Assembly: GCF_002222655.1 (NCBI RefSeq)
Contig: NZ_CP022423.1
Coordinates: 1,798,001 to 1,862,000, forward strand
Direction of reading: 5' to 3'
DNA: 64,000 nucleotides
From: Vitreoscilla filiformis
Lineage (GTDB): Bacteria; Pseudomonadota; Gammaproteobacteria; Burkholderiales; Burkholderiaceae_C
In this document: positions 37,747-49,712 of the stretch, piece after piece
Position numbering within the stretch: position 1 is the stretch's first letter
Layout of the letters: every line of letters begins with the position of its first letter
Made by a program: the position numbers and the translations under genes
The notes under the pieces: model-generated
Told to the model about the DNA's origin: nothing
The model's database searches: none
The model's input: the letters and a program-made list of their open reading frames with translations, nothing else

Positions 37747-38049
37747 TCATGCAATGGGTTGGTGCACGGTCACCAATTTGGTGCCATCGGGGAAGGTGGC
37801 TTCGACCTGGATCTCGGGGATCATCTCGGCGATGCCGTCCATCACCTGCTCGCGGGTGAGCACGGTTTTGCCCTCGCTCATGAGCTGGGCCACGGTTTTG
37901 CCGTCGCGCGCGCCTTCCATGATGGCGGCGGTGATCAGCGCCACCGATTCCGGGTAATTGAGCTTGAGGCCACGCGCCAAACGCCGTTCGGCGAGCAAGG
38001 CGGCGGTGAAGATGAGCAGCTTGTCTTTTTCGCGGGGGGTGAGTTCCAT
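37747..38049 (-). CDS. ureA: Urease gamma subunit
   Basis: 100 residues, exactly family length, beginning [23 protein letters not shown] at ATG 38049 with GGAG 6 bases upstream. [30 protein letters not shown] and VTVHQPI complete the match. First gene of the remaining ureABC unit. No ureD precedes it; the next gene to the right is a divergent glucosidase. Confidence 0.97.
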   Translation of the reverse strand: MELTPREKDKLLIFTAALLAERRLARGLKLNYPESVALITAAIMEGARDGKTVAQLMSEGKTVLTREQVMDGIAEMIPEIQVEATFPDGTKLVTVHQPIA

Positions 38050-38207
38050 CCGGGTCTCCAGCATGAACGGGCCAGTATCGAGCAAGCCAAGTGCCATGGC
38101 TCAACCTGAGCGCAGCGTCACTCGATTACAAAGCGGTTTCCAAGGCAAGATGGATGGAATGAAAACCGCATGCTGCGCGGTGGTTCTTCTGAGAAAGTGG
38201 ATTTGTT

Positions 38208-39884
38208 GTGGCTGTTCTTCCTGATTCCCTGACGCCGTTGGCTTGGTGGCGCGGCGCCGTCATCTACCAGATCTACCCGCGCAGTTTTGCCGATGCCAAT
38301 GGCGATGGCATCGGCGATCTGCCCGGCATCACCGCCCGGTTGGATCACGTCGCCCGGCTGGGGGCCGACGCGATCTGGATTTCGCCCTTCTTCAAAAGCC
38401 CGATGCAAGATTTCGGCTACGACGTGGCCGATTACCGCGATGTCGATCCGATCTTCGGCACGCTGGCGGACTTCGACGCACTGCTGGCCCGTGCCCACGC
38501 GCTGGGCCTCAAGGTCATCATCGACCAAGTGCTGTCGCACACCTCGGATCAGCACGCTTGGTTCGTCGAAAGCCGCACCAGCCGCGACAACCCGAAGGCC
38601 GATTGGTACGTCTGGGCCGACCCGAAACCGGATGGCACGCCGCCCACCAACTGGCTGAGTGTGTTCGGCGGCAGTGCCTGGCAGTGGGACAGCCGGCGGC
38701 GTCAGTACTACCTGCACAGCTTCCTCACCAGCCAACCGGATCTGAATTTCCACAATGAGGCGGTGCGCGCTGCGTTGCTGGGTGAGGTGCGTTACTGGTG
38801 CGAACGCGGCGTGGATGGCTTCCGCTTTGACGCTTGCAACCACCAGTTTCACGACGCGGCGCTGCGTGACAACCCACCCGCGCAAACGGAGGAACAGCGC
38901 AGCGTCAGCACGGTGCGTCCGGACAACCCTTACGCCATGCAGCGCCATCTCTACGACAAGAGCCAGCCGGACAACCTGGCGTTTCTGGAAGACCTGCGCG
39001 CCGTGCTGGATGAGTTCGGTGCCGCCAGCGTCGGCGAAGTGGGCGACGAAAACGCGCCGCCACTCATGGCCGCTTACACCGAGGAAGGCCGGCGTTTGCA
39101 CATGGCCTACAGCTTCGCGCTGTTGACGCGGGACGGCTCGGCGGCGCACCTGCGCGCCCAGGTCGAGGCGCTGGAAGGCGAGCTGGATCGCACTGGCGGC
39201 TGGGGTTGCTGGGCGCTGTCGAACCACGATGTGCCGCGCATCGCCAGCCGCTGGGCGGTGAATGGCGAGCGCGACGAACGCCAAGTGCGCCAACTGCTGG
39301 CACTGTTGTTGACCTTGCGCGGCAGTGTCAGCCTCTACCAAGGTGAAGAGCTCGGCCTGCCCGAAGCCGACGTGCCGTTCGAGTTGCTGCAAGACCCCTA
39401 CGGCAAAGCCTTTTGGCCCGAGTTCAAGGGCCGCGATGGGTGCCGCACGCCCATGCCTTGGCATGCGCAGGCGCCGCAAGCGGGTTTCAACGCGAACGGT
39501 GCGGCGCCGTGGCTGCCACTGGGTGAAGGTCACGCCGCGCTGGCGGTGGATGTGCAGGAAGCCAACCCTTTCAGCACCTTGGCGTGGGCGCGGCAGTTGT
39601 TGACTTGGCGCCGCGCCGAGCCGCGTTTGCGCGTGGGTGAAATCTGCTTCCACGACGCGCCTGAGCCGTTGCTGGTGTTTGAGCGTCGGCGCTCCGAAGG
39701 CGGGCCGGCCTTGGTGCTGGCGTTCAACCTGGGCGCCGAGCCGATGCGTTTCACCTGGCCGGACACGGTGCCCGACCTCGTGCCCCTGAGCAGCGCCGCG
39801 CCGCTGCCCGCCCCCGCCGACTGGGGCCGTGAGTTGACGCTGCCGCCCTTTGGCATCGCCCTGGCGGCCACCGATGACGTTTGA
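38208..39884 (+). CDS. GH13 alpha-glucosidase (oligo-1,6-glucosidase-like)
   Basis: 558 residues. GH13 motifs: [29 protein letters not shown], the His of region I in [17 protein letters not shown], nucleophile Asp in [11 protein letters not shown], acid Glu in ASVGEVGDE and the transition-state Asp in [10 protein letters not shown]. The QPDLNFHN and isomaltase-like layout indicate an exo-acting alpha-glucosidase on maltose or isomaltose-type oligosaccharides. No signal peptide, so cytoplasmic, fitting glycogen breakdown. It starts at GTG 38208; the stop overlaps the glgB start by 11 bases. Confidence 0.9.
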   Translation: MAVLPDSLTPLAWWRGAVIYQIYPRSFADANGDGIGDLPGITARLDHVARLGADAIWISPFFKSPMQDFGYDVADYRDVDPIFGTLADFDALLARAHALGLKVIIDQVLSHTSDQHAWFVESRTSRDNPKADWYVWADPKPDGTPPTNWLSVFGGSAWQWDSRRRQYYLHSFLTSQPDLNFHNEAVRAALLGEVRYWCERGVDGFRFDACNHQFHDAALRDNPPAQTEEQRSVSTVRPDNPYAMQRHLYDKSQPDNLAFLEDLRAVLDEFGAASVGEVGDENAPPLMAAYTEEGRRLHMAYSFALLTRDGSAAHLRAQVEALEGELDRTGGWGCWALSNHDVPRIASRWAVNGERDERQVRQLLALLLTLRGSVSLYQGEELGLPEADVPFELLQDPYGKAFWPEFKGRDGCRTPMPWHAQAPQAGFNANGAAPWLPLGEGHAALAVDVQEANPFSTLAWARQLLTWRRAEPRLRVGEICFHDAPEPLLVFERRRSEGGPALVLAFNLGAEPMRFTWPDTVPDLVPLSSAAPLPAPADWGRELTLPPFGIALAATDDV

Positions 39885-42030
39885 GGCCCGCTTGTTTGAA
39901 CCGTCTGGAGTGTGTGCTGTGACCTTTCCCGAAGCTGCCGATGGGCGTGCTGCGCCAGGCGCCAAGTCTGCCGAGGCGTTTGTGTCTCACCTGCGTGAGA
40001 GTGATGTTTGGCTGTTGGGCGAGGGCACCCATCTGCGCCCTTACGAGGTGCTGGGTGCGCATCCGCTGGTGGTTGGCGAGGGGGCACAGGCCGTGAGCGG
40101 TGTGCGCTTTGCGGTGTGGGCACCGTCGGCCCAGCGGGTGGCGGTGGTGGGGGATTTCAACGGCTGGGAGAGCCACGCTCACGCCATGCATTTGCACGCA
40201 GGTTGCGGGGTGTGGGAGCTTTTCATCCCACAACTGGGCGAGGGCGCACGCTACAAATTCGAGGTGCTGGGCTGGGACGGCGTGCTGCGCCTCAAGGCCG
40301 ACCCCTACGCCAACCAAGGCGAACTGCGCCCGGCCACTGCCTCGGTGGTGCGTCGTTTGCCCGCTGGCGTGGCTCGTTCCCCCGAACGCCAGCGTGCCAA
40401 TGCGCTGGATGCACCGATCAGCATCTATGAAGTTCACGTCGGGGCTTGGCGGCGTCGGCCCGATGGCACCTGGCTGACGTGGCCGGAGCTGGCCGAACAG
40501 CTCATTCCCTACGCGCAGGATTTGGGGTTCACGCACCTGGAACTGCTGCCGGTGCAGGAGTTTCCGTTCGACGGTTCCTGGGGCTACCAGCCGACCGGCC
40601 TGTATGCGCCCACGGTGCGCCACGGTTCACCTGAAGAATTCAAAGCGTTTGTGGAGGCCGCCCACGCCGCCGGGCTGGGCGTGATTTTGGATTGGGTGCC
40701 AGCGCACTTCCCCAGCGACGAACACGGCCTGGCGAAGTTCGACGGCACGCACCTCTACGAACACGCCGACCCCCGCGAGGGCTATCACCCGGACTGGAAC
40801 ACCCTCATCTACAACTATGGCCGCACCGAGGTGCGCAACTTCCTCATCGGCAATGCGCTGTATTGGATCGAGCGCTTCGGCGTGGACGGGCTGCGCGTGG
40901 ACGCGGTGGCCTCCATGCTCTACCGCGATTACAGCCGTGGCCACGGCCAATGGCTGCCCAACCGTTTGGGTGGGCGCGAGAACCTGGAGGCCATCGAATT
41001 CCTGCGGCGCTTGAACCGGACGATTGGCATCGAGCGGCCTGAAGCGATCATGATCGCGGAGGAATCGACCTCGTTTCCTGGCACCACGCGCCCGCCGTCG
41101 GACGACTGCCAGAGCGGCGGCTTGGGCTTCCACTACAAGTGGAACATGGGCTGGATGAACGACACGCTGCGCTACATGGCGCGCCCGCCCATTCACCGCC
41201 GTTGGCATCAGGATGAGATGCGTTTCTCGCTGATGTACGCCTTCAACGACAACTTCGTGCTGCCGATCTCGCACGATGAAGTGGTTCACGGCAAAGGCTC
41301 GATGCTGCGCAAGATGCCCAGCGACGGCCTGCCCGGCGAATGGCAACGCTTTGCCAACCTGCGGGCTTACTACGGTTACATGTGGGGCCATCCGGGCAAG
41401 AAACTGCTGTTCATGGGCTGCGAGTTCGCGCAGTGGGACGAGTGGTGCGAGCAGCGCCCGCTGTACTGGCAGCATGTGAACGAGCCGGCACACGCCGGGG
41501 TGCAGCGTTTGGTGCGCGATCTGAACCGGGTGCTGCGGCATTTCCCGGCGCTGTTTGAGTTGGATGTGGCGTCGCAGGGCTTCCGCTGGATTCGCCATGA
41601 CGATGTGGATCATTCCGTGCTGGCGTTTGAGCGTCGGGCGGCGGATGGTTCGCGGGTGGTGGTGGTGAGCCACTTCACGCCGGAAGTGCGTTCGGGCTAT
41701 CGGCTGGGCTTGCCGCTGGCGGGGCGGTGGCGCGAGGTCATCAACACCGATTTGGCGATTTATGGCGGCTCAGGCGTGAGTGCGGGCGAGGTGGAAACGG
41801 AAGCGGTGGCGTGTGATGGACAGGCGCAGTCGGCGCTGTTGACGTTGCCGCCGTTGGCGACGGTGATGTGGGTGTGTGAGCCCTCACCCCAACCCCTCTC
41901 CCACGAGGGGAGAGGGGCTTCAAGCCCCGATGACTTGGCTCCCTCTCCCCTCGCGGGAGAGGGCTGGGGAGAGGGCAACGAACCGCATCAACCGACTGAG
42001 GTGGACGATGCCCAAACGCCCCTCGCCTGA
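39874..42030 (+). CDS. glgB: 1,4-alpha-glucan branching enzyme
   Basis: 718 residues. N-terminal CBM48 domain ([20 protein letters not shown]), GH13 core with region [12 protein letters not shown], nucleophile [20 protein letters not shown], acid in [11 protein letters not shown] and [15 protein letters not shown]. It forms alpha-1,6 branches in glycogen. The catalytic protein should end at about [13 protein letters not shown]; after that the last 50 or so residues are encoded by a palindromic repeat ([11 protein letters not shown]... [10 protein letters not shown]) and its flank, a tail not expected in the family. The tail also makes the gene overlap glgX by 23 bases. Confidence 0.96.
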   Translation: MTFEARLFEPSGVCAVTFPEAADGRAAPGAKSAEAFVSHLRESDVWLLGEGTHLRPYEVLGAHPLVVGEGAQAVSGVRFAVWAPSAQRVAVVGDFNGWESHAHAMHLHAGCGVWELFIPQLGEGARYKFEVLGWDGVLRLKADPYANQGELRPATASVVRRLPAGVARSPERQRANALDAPISIYEVHVGAWRRRPDGTWLTWPELAEQLIPYAQDLGFTHLELLPVQEFPFDGSWGYQPTGLYAPTVRHGSPEEFKAFVEAAHAAGLGVILDWVPAHFPSDEHGLAKFDGTHLYEHADPREGYHPDWNTLIYNYGRTEVRNFLIGNALYWIERFGVDGLRVDAVASMLYRDYSRGHGQWLPNRLGGRENLEAIEFLRRLNRTIGIERPEAIMIAEESTSFPGTTRPPSDDCQSGGLGFHYKWNMGWMNDTLRYMARPPIHRRWHQDEMRFSLMYAFNDNFVLPISHDEVVHGKGSMLRKMPSDGLPGEWQRFANLRAYYGYMWGHPGKKLLFMGCEFAQWDEWCEQRPLYWQHVNEPAHAGVQRLVRDLNRVLRHFPALFELDVASQGFRWIRHDDVDHSVLAFERRAADGSRVVVVSHFTPEVRSGYRLGLPLAGRWREVINTDLAIYGGSGVSAGEVETEAVACDGQAQSALLTLPPLATVMWVCEPSPQPLSHEGRGASSPDDLAPSPLAGEGWGEGNEPHQPTEVDDAQTPLA
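41881..41975. repeat. GC-rich palindromic repeat at the glgB 3' end
   Basis: Two hairpin units, CCCCTCTCCC with GGGGAGAGGGG (about 41893-41916) and CCCTCTCCC with GGGAGAGGG (41941-41963), separated by about 25 bases. The outer portions CCCTCACCCCAACC and GGCTGGGGAGAGGG are also complementary. Read in frame as the GlgB tail. Confidence 0.85.
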
Positions 42031-44250
42031 TCTGCGCGCCCCGCTGCCGCCGGGCGACGCCTTGCACCTCGGTGCCACCTTTTGCCCCGAAGGTGGCGGC
42101 GGGGTGAACTTCGCGGTCTGGGCACCGGAAGCCTCACAGATGTGGCTGTGCCTGTTCGATGCCGACGGCTCGCACGAGGTGGCCCGCCATCGCCTCGTCC
42201 ATTGCCAGGATGGGGTGTGTGGCACGGCTGGCTGGCCGGCGCTCGGCCCGGTTGGGTGTACGGCTGGCGGGCCCACGGCCCTTGGGTGCCGGCGCAAGGG
42301 CTGCGCTTCAACCCGCAGCGCGTGTTGCTCGACCCCTACGCGCACGAAGTCGTCGGGCGTTACGCGGGGGATTTGAGCCGCCATCTTGGGCACGATCCGC
42401 TCGACCCCGATCGGCCCCATCCGCAGGACAACGCCCCGCTGGCGCTCAAAGCCCGGGTGGTGGCGCCGGAGCCGGCGTCGCCGCCGCGTCGAACCCCGTT
42501 GCCAACGCCTGAGCAGCGCGTGGTGGCCGAAGTTCACGTGAAATCGGCGACGATGTTGCATCCCGGCATCCCCAAGGCGCTGCGCGGCACGTATGCGGGG
42601 CTGGCGCATCCGGTGATGATCGACCATTGGCGCCGCCTGGGCGTGACCACGCTGGAACTGCTGCCCGTGCAGATGCGCGCCGACGAAGCCCGCTTGCAAG
42701 CGCAAGGGCTGGCGAACCATTGGGGTTATTCGACGCTGGCTTACTTCGCCGCCGAACCGCGTTACGCCCGCGCCGCCAGCGGTTCGCACGCCGCCCACGC
42801 GACGCCAGGCGGCTCGCACAACCCGGCGGCGTTTTCGGCGCACCAAGCGGCGCACGCCGGGGCTGAGCTGCGCCACGCCATCGCCACGCTGCGCGACGCG
42901 GGCTTTGAGGTGTGGTTGGATGTGGTCTTCAACCACACCGCCGAAACCGACGAACTCGGGCCAACGCTTAGTTTTCGTGGCCTGGCCAATCGCCATTGGT
43001 ATCGGCTCGACCCGGAGGACGCGGCGCTGTACGTCAACTGGGCCGGCTGCGGCAACACGCTCAACCTGGCCGAACCGATGGTGCTGCGCTTCGTCATGGA
43101 CGTACTGCGCCATTGGGTGACGCACTACGGCATCGACGGTTTTCGCTTCGATCTGGCCACCGCGTTGGCACGGGGCGGGGCGGGTGAGTTTGAAGCCGGC
43201 GCGGCCTTCTTCGCGGCGTTGCAGGCCGATCCGGTGTTGCGCCGCGTCACCTGGGTGGCGGAGCCGTGGGATTTGGGGCCGGGCGGTTATCGGGCCGGTG
43301 AGTTCCCCGCCGGTTGGCTGGAATGGAACGACCGCTGCCGCGACGCCCTGCGCGCTTACTGGCTGCGCCCGCAGGACGAACGCGCCCGCCGCGCCGAGTT
43401 GGCCACGCGCTTGGCGGGTTCCAGCGACCGCTTCAACGTCGATCCACGCCGGCCCCGTTCGCCGCTGGCGAGTTTGAACTACGTCACCTCGCACGATGGG
43501 TTCACGCTGCGCGATGTGGTCAGCTACAACCAGCGCCACAACCACGCCAACGGCGAGCACAACCAAGACGGTCACGCCGACAACCTGAGCTGGAACGGTG
43601 GCCTCGAAGGCCCGACCGACGATGCCGGCGTGCAAGCGCGCCGCCAACGCCTGCAACGCGCCTTGCTGGCGACGCTGCTGCTCTGCCGAGGCACGCCGAT
43701 GCTGCTGGGCGGTGATGACATCGGTCACAGCCAGCGCGGCAACAACAACGCTTATTGCCAGGACACGCCGTTGAGCTGGTGGCACTGGGCCGAGGCCGAC
43801 GCGGCATTGAGCGCCTACGTGGCACGCTTGATCGGCCTGCGCCGCAGCGTGCGGGCCTTGCACGCACCGCATTGGTTGCGGGGCAGCGCCCAAGCGCCGG
43901 ACAGCGTGCCCGATGTGCGCTGGGCCACCCCCGATGGCCGCGAGTTATCGCCTGCCGATTGGCACCACCCGCACGAGCGCGCCTTGCGCGTCCACCTCGT
44001 ACCGTCGGCGCAGGACGATGCGCAGGCCGAGGACGCGCTCCTCTTCCTCAACCCCGGTGACACCGACCTGCCCGCCGAACTGCCGCCCCCGGCACGCACC
44101 CGGCAGTGGTGGTGCCGCTTGGACAGCACCCAGCCACGTGGCGAGCCGCTTCAAACGCCGCCCGTGGCCGCTGGCACCTTCTGTTTGCCGGCACGCAGCG
44201 TGCAAGTGTGGTGCGGCTGGCCTCCTGCTGCCCCCGAATTCCGCCCCTGA
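42008..44250 (+). CDS. glgX: Glycogen debranching enzyme GlgX, frameshift near the 5' end
   Basis: Isoamylase-type GH13 enzyme that removes short branches. The true N-terminus starts at ATG 42008 ([30 protein letters not shown], a CBM48 domain) but that frame fails after HCQDGV. The frame continues two bases later as [21 protein letters not shown] and then runs intact: [47 protein letters not shown]. The break is at GTGTGTGG (42215-42222), where one TG unit too many explains it. Either a sequencing error or a disabling mutation. Total about 746 codons. Confidence 0.88.
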
Positions 44251-44286
44251 CAACAACCATCGCTCTCAGTTTTCCGGAGACCTGTC

Positions 44287-45561
44287 ATGAACATCAAGGA
44301 CATCGCGCACACCCGTTCTCTCACCCGTCGCACCTTAGCCCTGGTGCTGGCCGGTGGTCGAGGCTCGCGCCTCATGGGCCTCACCGACCGCCGCGCCAAG
44401 CCCGCCGTTCACTTCGGCGGCAAATTCCGCATCATTGACTTCGCGCTGTCCAACTGCGTCAACTCCGGGCTGCGCAAGATCGGCGTCATTACCCAATACA
44501 AGTCGCACTCGCTGCTGCGCCACCTGCAACGCGGCTGGAGTTTCATGCGCAACGAGATGGGCGAGTTCGTCGATCTGCTGCCCGCGCAGCAGCGTGTCAC
44601 CGAAGAACACTGGTATCGCGGCACAGCGGACGCCATCTGGCAGAACATGGACATCATCCGCAACTCTGCGCCGCCGGAGTACATCCTCATTCTCGCGGGC
44701 GATCACATTTACAAAATGGATTATTCGGTGATGCTGGCCGACCACGTCGAAAGTGGTCGGGGCGTGACGGTGGGATGCATCGAAGTCCCACGCGAGGAAG
44801 CGAAGGGCTTCGGCGTCATGGCCATTGATGAGCAGCGCCAAATCGTTGATTTTGTGGAGAAGCCCGCCGATCCGCCTGCGATGCCGGGCGATCCCTCGCG
44901 TTCGCTGGCCAGCATGGGCATTTACATCTTCACCGCCGAGTACCTTTACCGGCTGTTGGAGGACGATGCCGCCAACCCCCACTCCAGCCACGACTTTGGC
45001 AAGGACTTGATCCCACGTGCCGTGTCCGAAGGCCAAGCGCACGCGCACCCGTTTTCCATGTCGGCGATTGCCAACCCGCCGCACGGTTCCTACTGGCGCG
45101 ACGTGGGCACGGTCGAAGCGTACTGGGCCGCCAACCTCGATTTGGCCAGCACCACGCCCGAGCTGAACATGTACGACCGCGATTGGCCCATCTGGACGTA
45201 CCAAGAACAACTGCCGCCCGCCAAGTTCGTGCATGACGAAGGCCACCGCGTGGGCCATGCCATCAACAGTTTGGTGTCGGGCGGGTGCATCGTCTCGGGC
45301 GCGACGGTGCGCGATTCGGTGTTGTTCTCCAACGTGCGAGTCCACTCGTACAGCAGGGTTGAACGTGCGGTGGTGCTGCCTGAGGTAGAAATTGGTAAGG
45401 GTTGCCGCATCAAAAATGTGGTGATCGACCGGCGCTGCACCCTGCCCGAAGGTTTGGTGATCGGTGAAGACCCCGAGCTGGACGCCAAGCGCTTCTACCG
45501 CAGCCCCAACGGTGTGGTGTTGGTGACACGCGGCATGCTGCGCAACCTTGGCGCTGTGTGA
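44287..45561 (+). CDS. glgC: Glucose-1-phosphate adenylyltransferase
   Basis: 424 residues. [45 protein letters not shown] is the nucleotide and substrate loop, VEKPADPP the sugar-phosphate site, [14 protein letters not shown] the conserved core, and a left-handed beta-helix follows ([25 protein letters not shown]). It makes ADP-glucose, the committed glycogen precursor and normal control point through allosteric effectors. 36 bases after glgX. Confidence 0.97.
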   Translation: MNIKDIAHTRSLTRRTLALVLAGGRGSRLMGLTDRRAKPAVHFGGKFRIIDFALSNCVNSGLRKIGVITQYKSHSLLRHLQRGWSFMRNEMGEFVDLLPAQQRVTEEHWYRGTADAIWQNMDIIRNSAPPEYILILAGDHIYKMDYSVMLADHVESGRGVTVGCIEVPREEAKGFGVMAIDEQRQIVDFVEKPADPPAMPGDPSRSLASMGIYIFTAEYLYRLLEDDAANPHSSHDFGKDLIPRAVSEGQAHAHPFSMSAIANPPHGSYWRDVGTVEAYWAANLDLASTTPELNMYDRDWPIWTYQEQLPPAKFVHDEGHRVGHAINSLVSGGCIVSGATVRDSVLFSNVRVHSYSRVERAVVLPEVEIGKGCRIKNVVIDRRCTLPEGLVIGEDPELDAKRFYRSPNGVVLVTRGMLRNLGAV

Positions 45562-45616
45562 TGCCGGTGCGGACGTTGCTTGTTTTTTTGCTTGAGTTTT
45601 CTTGAGGATCGTTCCG

Positions 45617-47065
45617 ATGCAAGTTCTCCAGGTCTGTGCCGAGATCTTCCCGCTGCTCAAGACGGGCGGTTTGGCCGATGTGGCCGGGGCGTTGCCGTCG
45701 GCGCTGGCGGCGGCTGGGGCGCCCACTCGCGTGTTGCTGCCGGGGTTTGAGGCGCTGTTGGCCGGGTTGGAGAACCCCGTCCGTGTGGCCGATCTGCCCG
45801 CCCGGGCGGGCGTGCCGGCGGCGACGTTGCTCTATGGCACCCTGCCCGCCCTGGGCGGTGTGCCCGCCTACGTGGTGGACGCGCCAGAGCTGTACCGTCG
45901 CCCCGGCGGCCCCTACGCCGACGCCCAGCAACGCCCCTACGCCGACAACCACTTGCGTTTCGCTCGCCTTGCCTGGGCGGCGTCCGAGCTGGCGCACGGC
46001 CTCGATGCCTGGTGGCGCCCCGAACTGGTGCATGCGCACGACTGGCACGCCGGCCTGGCGCCGGCCTGTCTCAAAGCCACGCAGGCGCCGGTGGCCAGCG
46101 TGTTCACCATCCACAACTTGGCTTACCAAGGGACGTTCGCGGCGCATCACTTTGATGAGCTGGGTTTGCCGGGTTCCTTCTTCGGCGTGCAGGGGGTGGA
46201 GGCTTGGGGCCAGCTCAACTTCATGAAGGCCGGCCTGTACTTCGCCGACCGCATCACCACGGTCAGCCCGACCTATGCCCGTGAAATCCAGGGCGAAGAG
46301 CAGGGCATGGGCCTGCACGGCTTGCTGTGCGACCGGAGCTGGGCGCTGTCCGGCGTGCTCAATGGTGTCGATCCGGCGGTATGGAGCCCGGCGCGTGATG
46401 CGCTCATCGCCCAGCCGTACGACGCCCACAAGCTCACCGGCAAGCGCCGCTGCAAAGCGGCCTTGCAGGCGCAGATGGGTTTGAAGGCCATCCCGGACGC
46501 GCCGTTGTTCGTCGTCATCAGCCGCTTGACCGAGCAAAAGGGCTTGCATCTGGTGCAAGCCGTCGTGCCGACGCTGGTGGCACGCGGCGCCCAGTTTGCC
46601 CTGTTGGGCAGCGGGGACGCGGGCATGGAAGCTGCCTTCCGCGAGCTGGCGGCGCGCTGGCCGGCTTCGGTGGCGGTGCGCATCGGTTACGACGAAGCGT
46701 TGGCGCACCAATTGGTGGCTGGGGGCGACGTCATCATGGTGCCTTCCCGCTTTGAACCTTGTGGACTCACCCAGCTTTACGGCCTGGCTTATGGCACCTT
46801 GCCGCTGGTGCGGCGCGTCGGTGGCTTGGCCGACACCGTCACCGACACCTCGTTCGAGGCGCTGGAAGAAGGCCGCGCCACCGGTTTTGTGTTCGATGAA
46901 TTCAGCGTCCCGGCGTTGGAGGTGGCGGTGCGCCGCGCCTTGGCGCTCTACCGCCGCCGGGCCGATTGGCAGACCGTGCAGCACCTCGCCATGGCCTGTC
47001 GCCACGACTGGGGCGTGGCCGCCCAGCGTTACGTGGACATTTACCGCGCTGCCCTCGGACGCTGA
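45617..47065 (+). CDS. glgA: Glycogen synthase (ADP-glucose)
   Basis: About 482 residues, GT5 family. ADP-glucose loop EIFPLLKTGGLADVAGALP at the N-terminus, HDWHAGLAPA, FTIHNLAYQG, and C-terminal ISRLTEQKGL and MVPSRFEPCGLTQLYGLAYGTLPLVRRVGGLADTV. It extends alpha-1,4-glucan chains. ATG 45617 follows GAGGATC; a TTG at 45602 is also in frame. Confidence 0.96.
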   Translation: MQVLQVCAEIFPLLKTGGLADVAGALPSALAAAGAPTRVLLPGFEALLAGLENPVRVADLPARAGVPAATLLYGTLPALGGVPAYVVDAPELYRRPGGPYADAQQRPYADNHLRFARLAWAASELAHGLDAWWRPELVHAHDWHAGLAPACLKATQAPVASVFTIHNLAYQGTFAAHHFDELGLPGSFFGVQGVEAWGQLNFMKAGLYFADRITTVSPTYAREIQGEEQGMGLHGLLCDRSWALSGVLNGVDPAVWSPARDALIAQPYDAHKLTGKRRCKAALQAQMGLKAIPDAPLFVVISRLTEQKGLHLVQAVVPTLVARGAQFALLGSGDAGMEAAFRELAARWPASVAVRIGYDEALAHQLVAGGDVIMVPSRFEPCGLTQLYGLAYGTLPLVRRVGGLADTVTDTSFEALEEGRATGFVFDEFSVPALEVAVRRALALYRRRADWQTVQHLAMACRHDWGVAAQRYVDIYRAALGR

Positions 47066-47152
47066 TCGTTTTGTTGTTGTCACTCCCACGCGCCGGCGCC
47101 ACGAGCCTCGGCGTGGTGGGCCTGTTTTTCTCTAGCCACGAGCCTTTGCACG

Positions 47153-49642
47153 ATGGACCTCACCCAGTTTGAACATGAATACGACCCGTTGGCCATCGAT
47201 GTTGCAGCGCTGAAGCGCAACATCGCCAACAAGTTGATGTACCAAGTCGGCAAAGACCCGATTTCAGCCCGCCCAGCCGACTGGCTGCACGCCGCCGCTT
47301 ACGCGGTGCGCGACCACTTGGTGGGCCGCTGGATGAAGACCACGCGGGCCCAGTATGCGCAGGACGTGAAACGCGTCTACTACCTCTCGATGGAGTTTTT
47401 GATTGGCCGCGCTTTCGGCAACGCGGTGCTGGCGCTGGAGCTGATGCCCACGCTGCGCCAAGCGCTGCAAGAGCTGGACGTCGATGTGGACGCGCTGTTC
47501 GACCTCGAACCCGATGCCGCGTTGGGCAACGGTGGCCTGGGCCGTTTGGCGGCGTGTTTCTTGGATTCGATGGCCACGCTGGCCGTGCCGGGTTTTGGCT
47601 ACGGCATCCGTTACGACTACGGCATGTTCCGTCAGCAGATCAAGGACGGGCGCCAAGTCGAGACGCCCGACTACTGGTTGAGCCGGGGCAACCCGTGGGA
47701 ATTCCCGCGTCCTGAAGTGACCTACCGCGTGCGCTTTGGCGGTCGGGTGGAAGAAAGCGGCGTGGGCGCCACCTCGGTGGTGCGCTGGGTGGACACCGAT
47801 GACGTGCTGGCCATGGCCTACGACACCATCATCCCCGGCTACGGCACCGAAGCCACCAACACCCTGCGCCTGTGGAGCGCCAAGGCCACCGAGGAAATGA
47901 ACCTGCGTGCCTTCAACCAAGGCAACTACATGGGCGCGGTGGAGAGCAAAAACCACAGCGAGAACGTCTCGCGGGTGCTCTACCCGGATGATTCGACCGA
48001 AAGTGGCCGCGAGCTGCGTCTGCGTCAGGAATACTTTTTCGTCAGCGCCAGCGTACAGGACATGATCCACCGCTACCTGCGCAACCACACCACGTTCGAC
48101 CAGCTCGCCGACAAAGTCAGCATCCACTTGAATGACACGCACCCGGTGCTGGCCATCCCCGAGCTGATGCGCGTGCTGCTGGATGAACACCGCCTGCCGT
48201 GGGACACCGCTTGGGCGCATTGCCAAAAAATCTTCAGCTACACCAACCACACGCTGATGCATGAGGCGCTGGAAACCTGGCCCGTCGACATGTTTGGCCG
48301 GGTGCTGCCGCGCCATTTGCGCATCATTTTTGACATCAACGCCCGTTTCTTGGGGGCTCTGCAAAAGACCCACGGCAACGACGTGGAGCTGCTGCGCCGC
48401 GTCTCGCTCATCGACGAAACCGGCGGGCGCCGGGTGCGCATGGCCTACTTGGCGGTGGTGGTCAGCCACAGCATCAACGGGGTGTCGGCGCTGCATTCGG
48501 ATTTGATGACGCAAAGCATCTTTGCCGACTTCGCCAAACTCTGGCCCGAGCGGTTCAACAACAAAACCAACGGCATCACGCCCCGGCGCTGGCTGGCGCA
48601 TGCCAACCCCGGCCTGGCGGGTTTGTTGGACAGCCGCATCGGCAAAGGCTGGCGCCGCCAGTTGGATCAGCTCGAAGGCTTGCGCGGTTCGCTGGAATTG
48701 CCGGGTTTCTTGGGCGCGTTCCGCCGCGTGAAGCGCCACAACAAGGAGCGCCTGGCCGCATTGGTGCAAAAGCAGCTCGGCGTGACGCTGAATTGCGATG
48801 CGCTGTTCGATGTGCAAGTCAAGCGCATCCACGAATACAAACGCCAGTTGTTGAACGTGCTGCACGTCATCACCCGTTACCAACGCATCTTGGCCAACCC
48901 GGATGCGCTGTGGGTGCCGCGTGTGGTGGTGTTTGCGGGCAAGGCGGCGTCGGCGTACCACCAAGCCAAGCTGATCATTCGCTTGATCAACGATGTGGCC
49001 AAAACCATCAACAACGATCCGCGTGTGGGCGACAAGCTCAAGGTGGTGTTTATCCCCAACTACAGCGTGAGTTTGGCGGAAATCATCATCCCGGCCGCCG
49101 ATTTGTCCGAGCAAATTTCCACTGCGGGCACCGAGGCTTCGGGCACCGGCAACATGAAGTTTGCGTTGAACGGTGCGCTCACCATCGGCACGCTGGACGG
49201 CGCCAATGTGGAAATGCGCGAGCACGTCGGGCCGGACAACATCTTCATCTTCGGCCACACCACGCCGGAAGTGGCGGCCTTGCGCGCCAAGGGTTACGCC
49301 CCGCGTGAGTGGGTGGAAAAAGATGGCGAACTGGCCAACGTGCTGGCCGCCATTCGAGATGGCTTGTTCAGCCCCGAAGAGCCCAGCCGCTACCAAGGCA
49401 TCATCGATGCGCTGGTGAACTGGGGCGATCACTACCTGCTGCTGGCCGACTATCGCAGCTACGTGGACACGCAAGACAAGGTCGATGCGCTGTACCGCAG
49501 CGCCGACGAGTGGACGCGCAAAGCGGTGCTGAACGTGGCGGGCATGGGCTTTTTCTCGTCGGATCGGACGATCGCCGAGTACGCGCACGAGATTTGGCAC
49601 AGCACGCCGGTGCAGTTGCCGCTGCATCACCGGCCCGAGTGA
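47153..49642 (+). CDS. glgP: Glycogen phosphorylase
   Basis: 829 residues, GT35. [70 protein letters not shown] and the PLP-lysine motif [27 protein letters not shown] are all present. It releases glucose-1-phosphate from glycogen ends. It closes the cluster GH13-glgB-glgX-glgC-glgA-glgP, which has both synthesis and breakdown genes on one strand. Confidence 0.97.
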   Translation: MDLTQFEHEYDPLAIDVAALKRNIANKLMYQVGKDPISARPADWLHAAAYAVRDHLVGRWMKTTRAQYAQDVKRVYYLSMEFLIGRAFGNAVLALELMPTLRQALQELDVDVDALFDLEPDAALGNGGLGRLAACFLDSMATLAVPGFGYGIRYDYGMFRQQIKDGRQVETPDYWLSRGNPWEFPRPEVTYRVRFGGRVEESGVGATSVVRWVDTDDVLAMAYDTIIPGYGTEATNTLRLWSAKATEEMNLRAFNQGNYMGAVESKNHSENVSRVLYPDDSTESGRELRLRQEYFFVSASVQDMIHRYLRNHTTFDQLADKVSIHLNDTHPVLAIPELMRVLLDEHRLPWDTAWAHCQKIFSYTNHTLMHEALETWPVDMFGRVLPRHLRIIFDINARFLGALQKTHGNDVELLRRVSLIDETGGRRVRMAYLAVVVSHSINGVSALHSDLMTQSIFADFAKLWPERFNNKTNGITPRRWLAHANPGLAGLLDSRIGKGWRRQLDQLEGLRGSLELPGFLGAFRRVKRHNKERLAALVQKQLGVTLNCDALFDVQVKRIHEYKRQLLNVLHVITRYQRILANPDALWVPRVVVFAGKAASAYHQAKLIIRLINDVAKTINNDPRVGDKLKVVFIPNYSVSLAEIIIPAADLSEQISTAGTEASGTGNMKFALNGALTIGTLDGANVEMREHVGPDNIFIFGHTTPEVAALRAKGYAPREWVEKDGELANVLAAIRDGLFSPEEPSRYQGIIDALVNWGDHYLLLADYRSYVDTQDKVDALYRSADEWTRKAVLNVAGMGFFSSDRTIAEYAHEIWHSTPVQLPLHHRPE

Positions 49643-49656
49643 GGGGCTGAGGGAAG

Positions 49657-49690
49657 GCGGGGCGCGGATCGTAGAATCCGCCCCCTTTTT
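49657..49690 (+). terminator. Probable terminator after glgP
   Basis: GGGGCGCGGAT then ATCCGCCCCC form a stem with one bulge, followed by five T (49686-49690). It lies 14 bases after the glgP stop. The same stretch contains TAGAAT, which could instead be a -10 element for the next gene. Confidence 0.5.
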
Positions 49691-49712
49691 GCCACTACCG
49701 CGCGAGCCTGCT

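Noticed and set aside
38050..38097. Longer UreA starting at 38097
   Set aside because: The extra residues do not match UreA; family-length [10 protein letters not shown] at 38049 has a good ribosome site.
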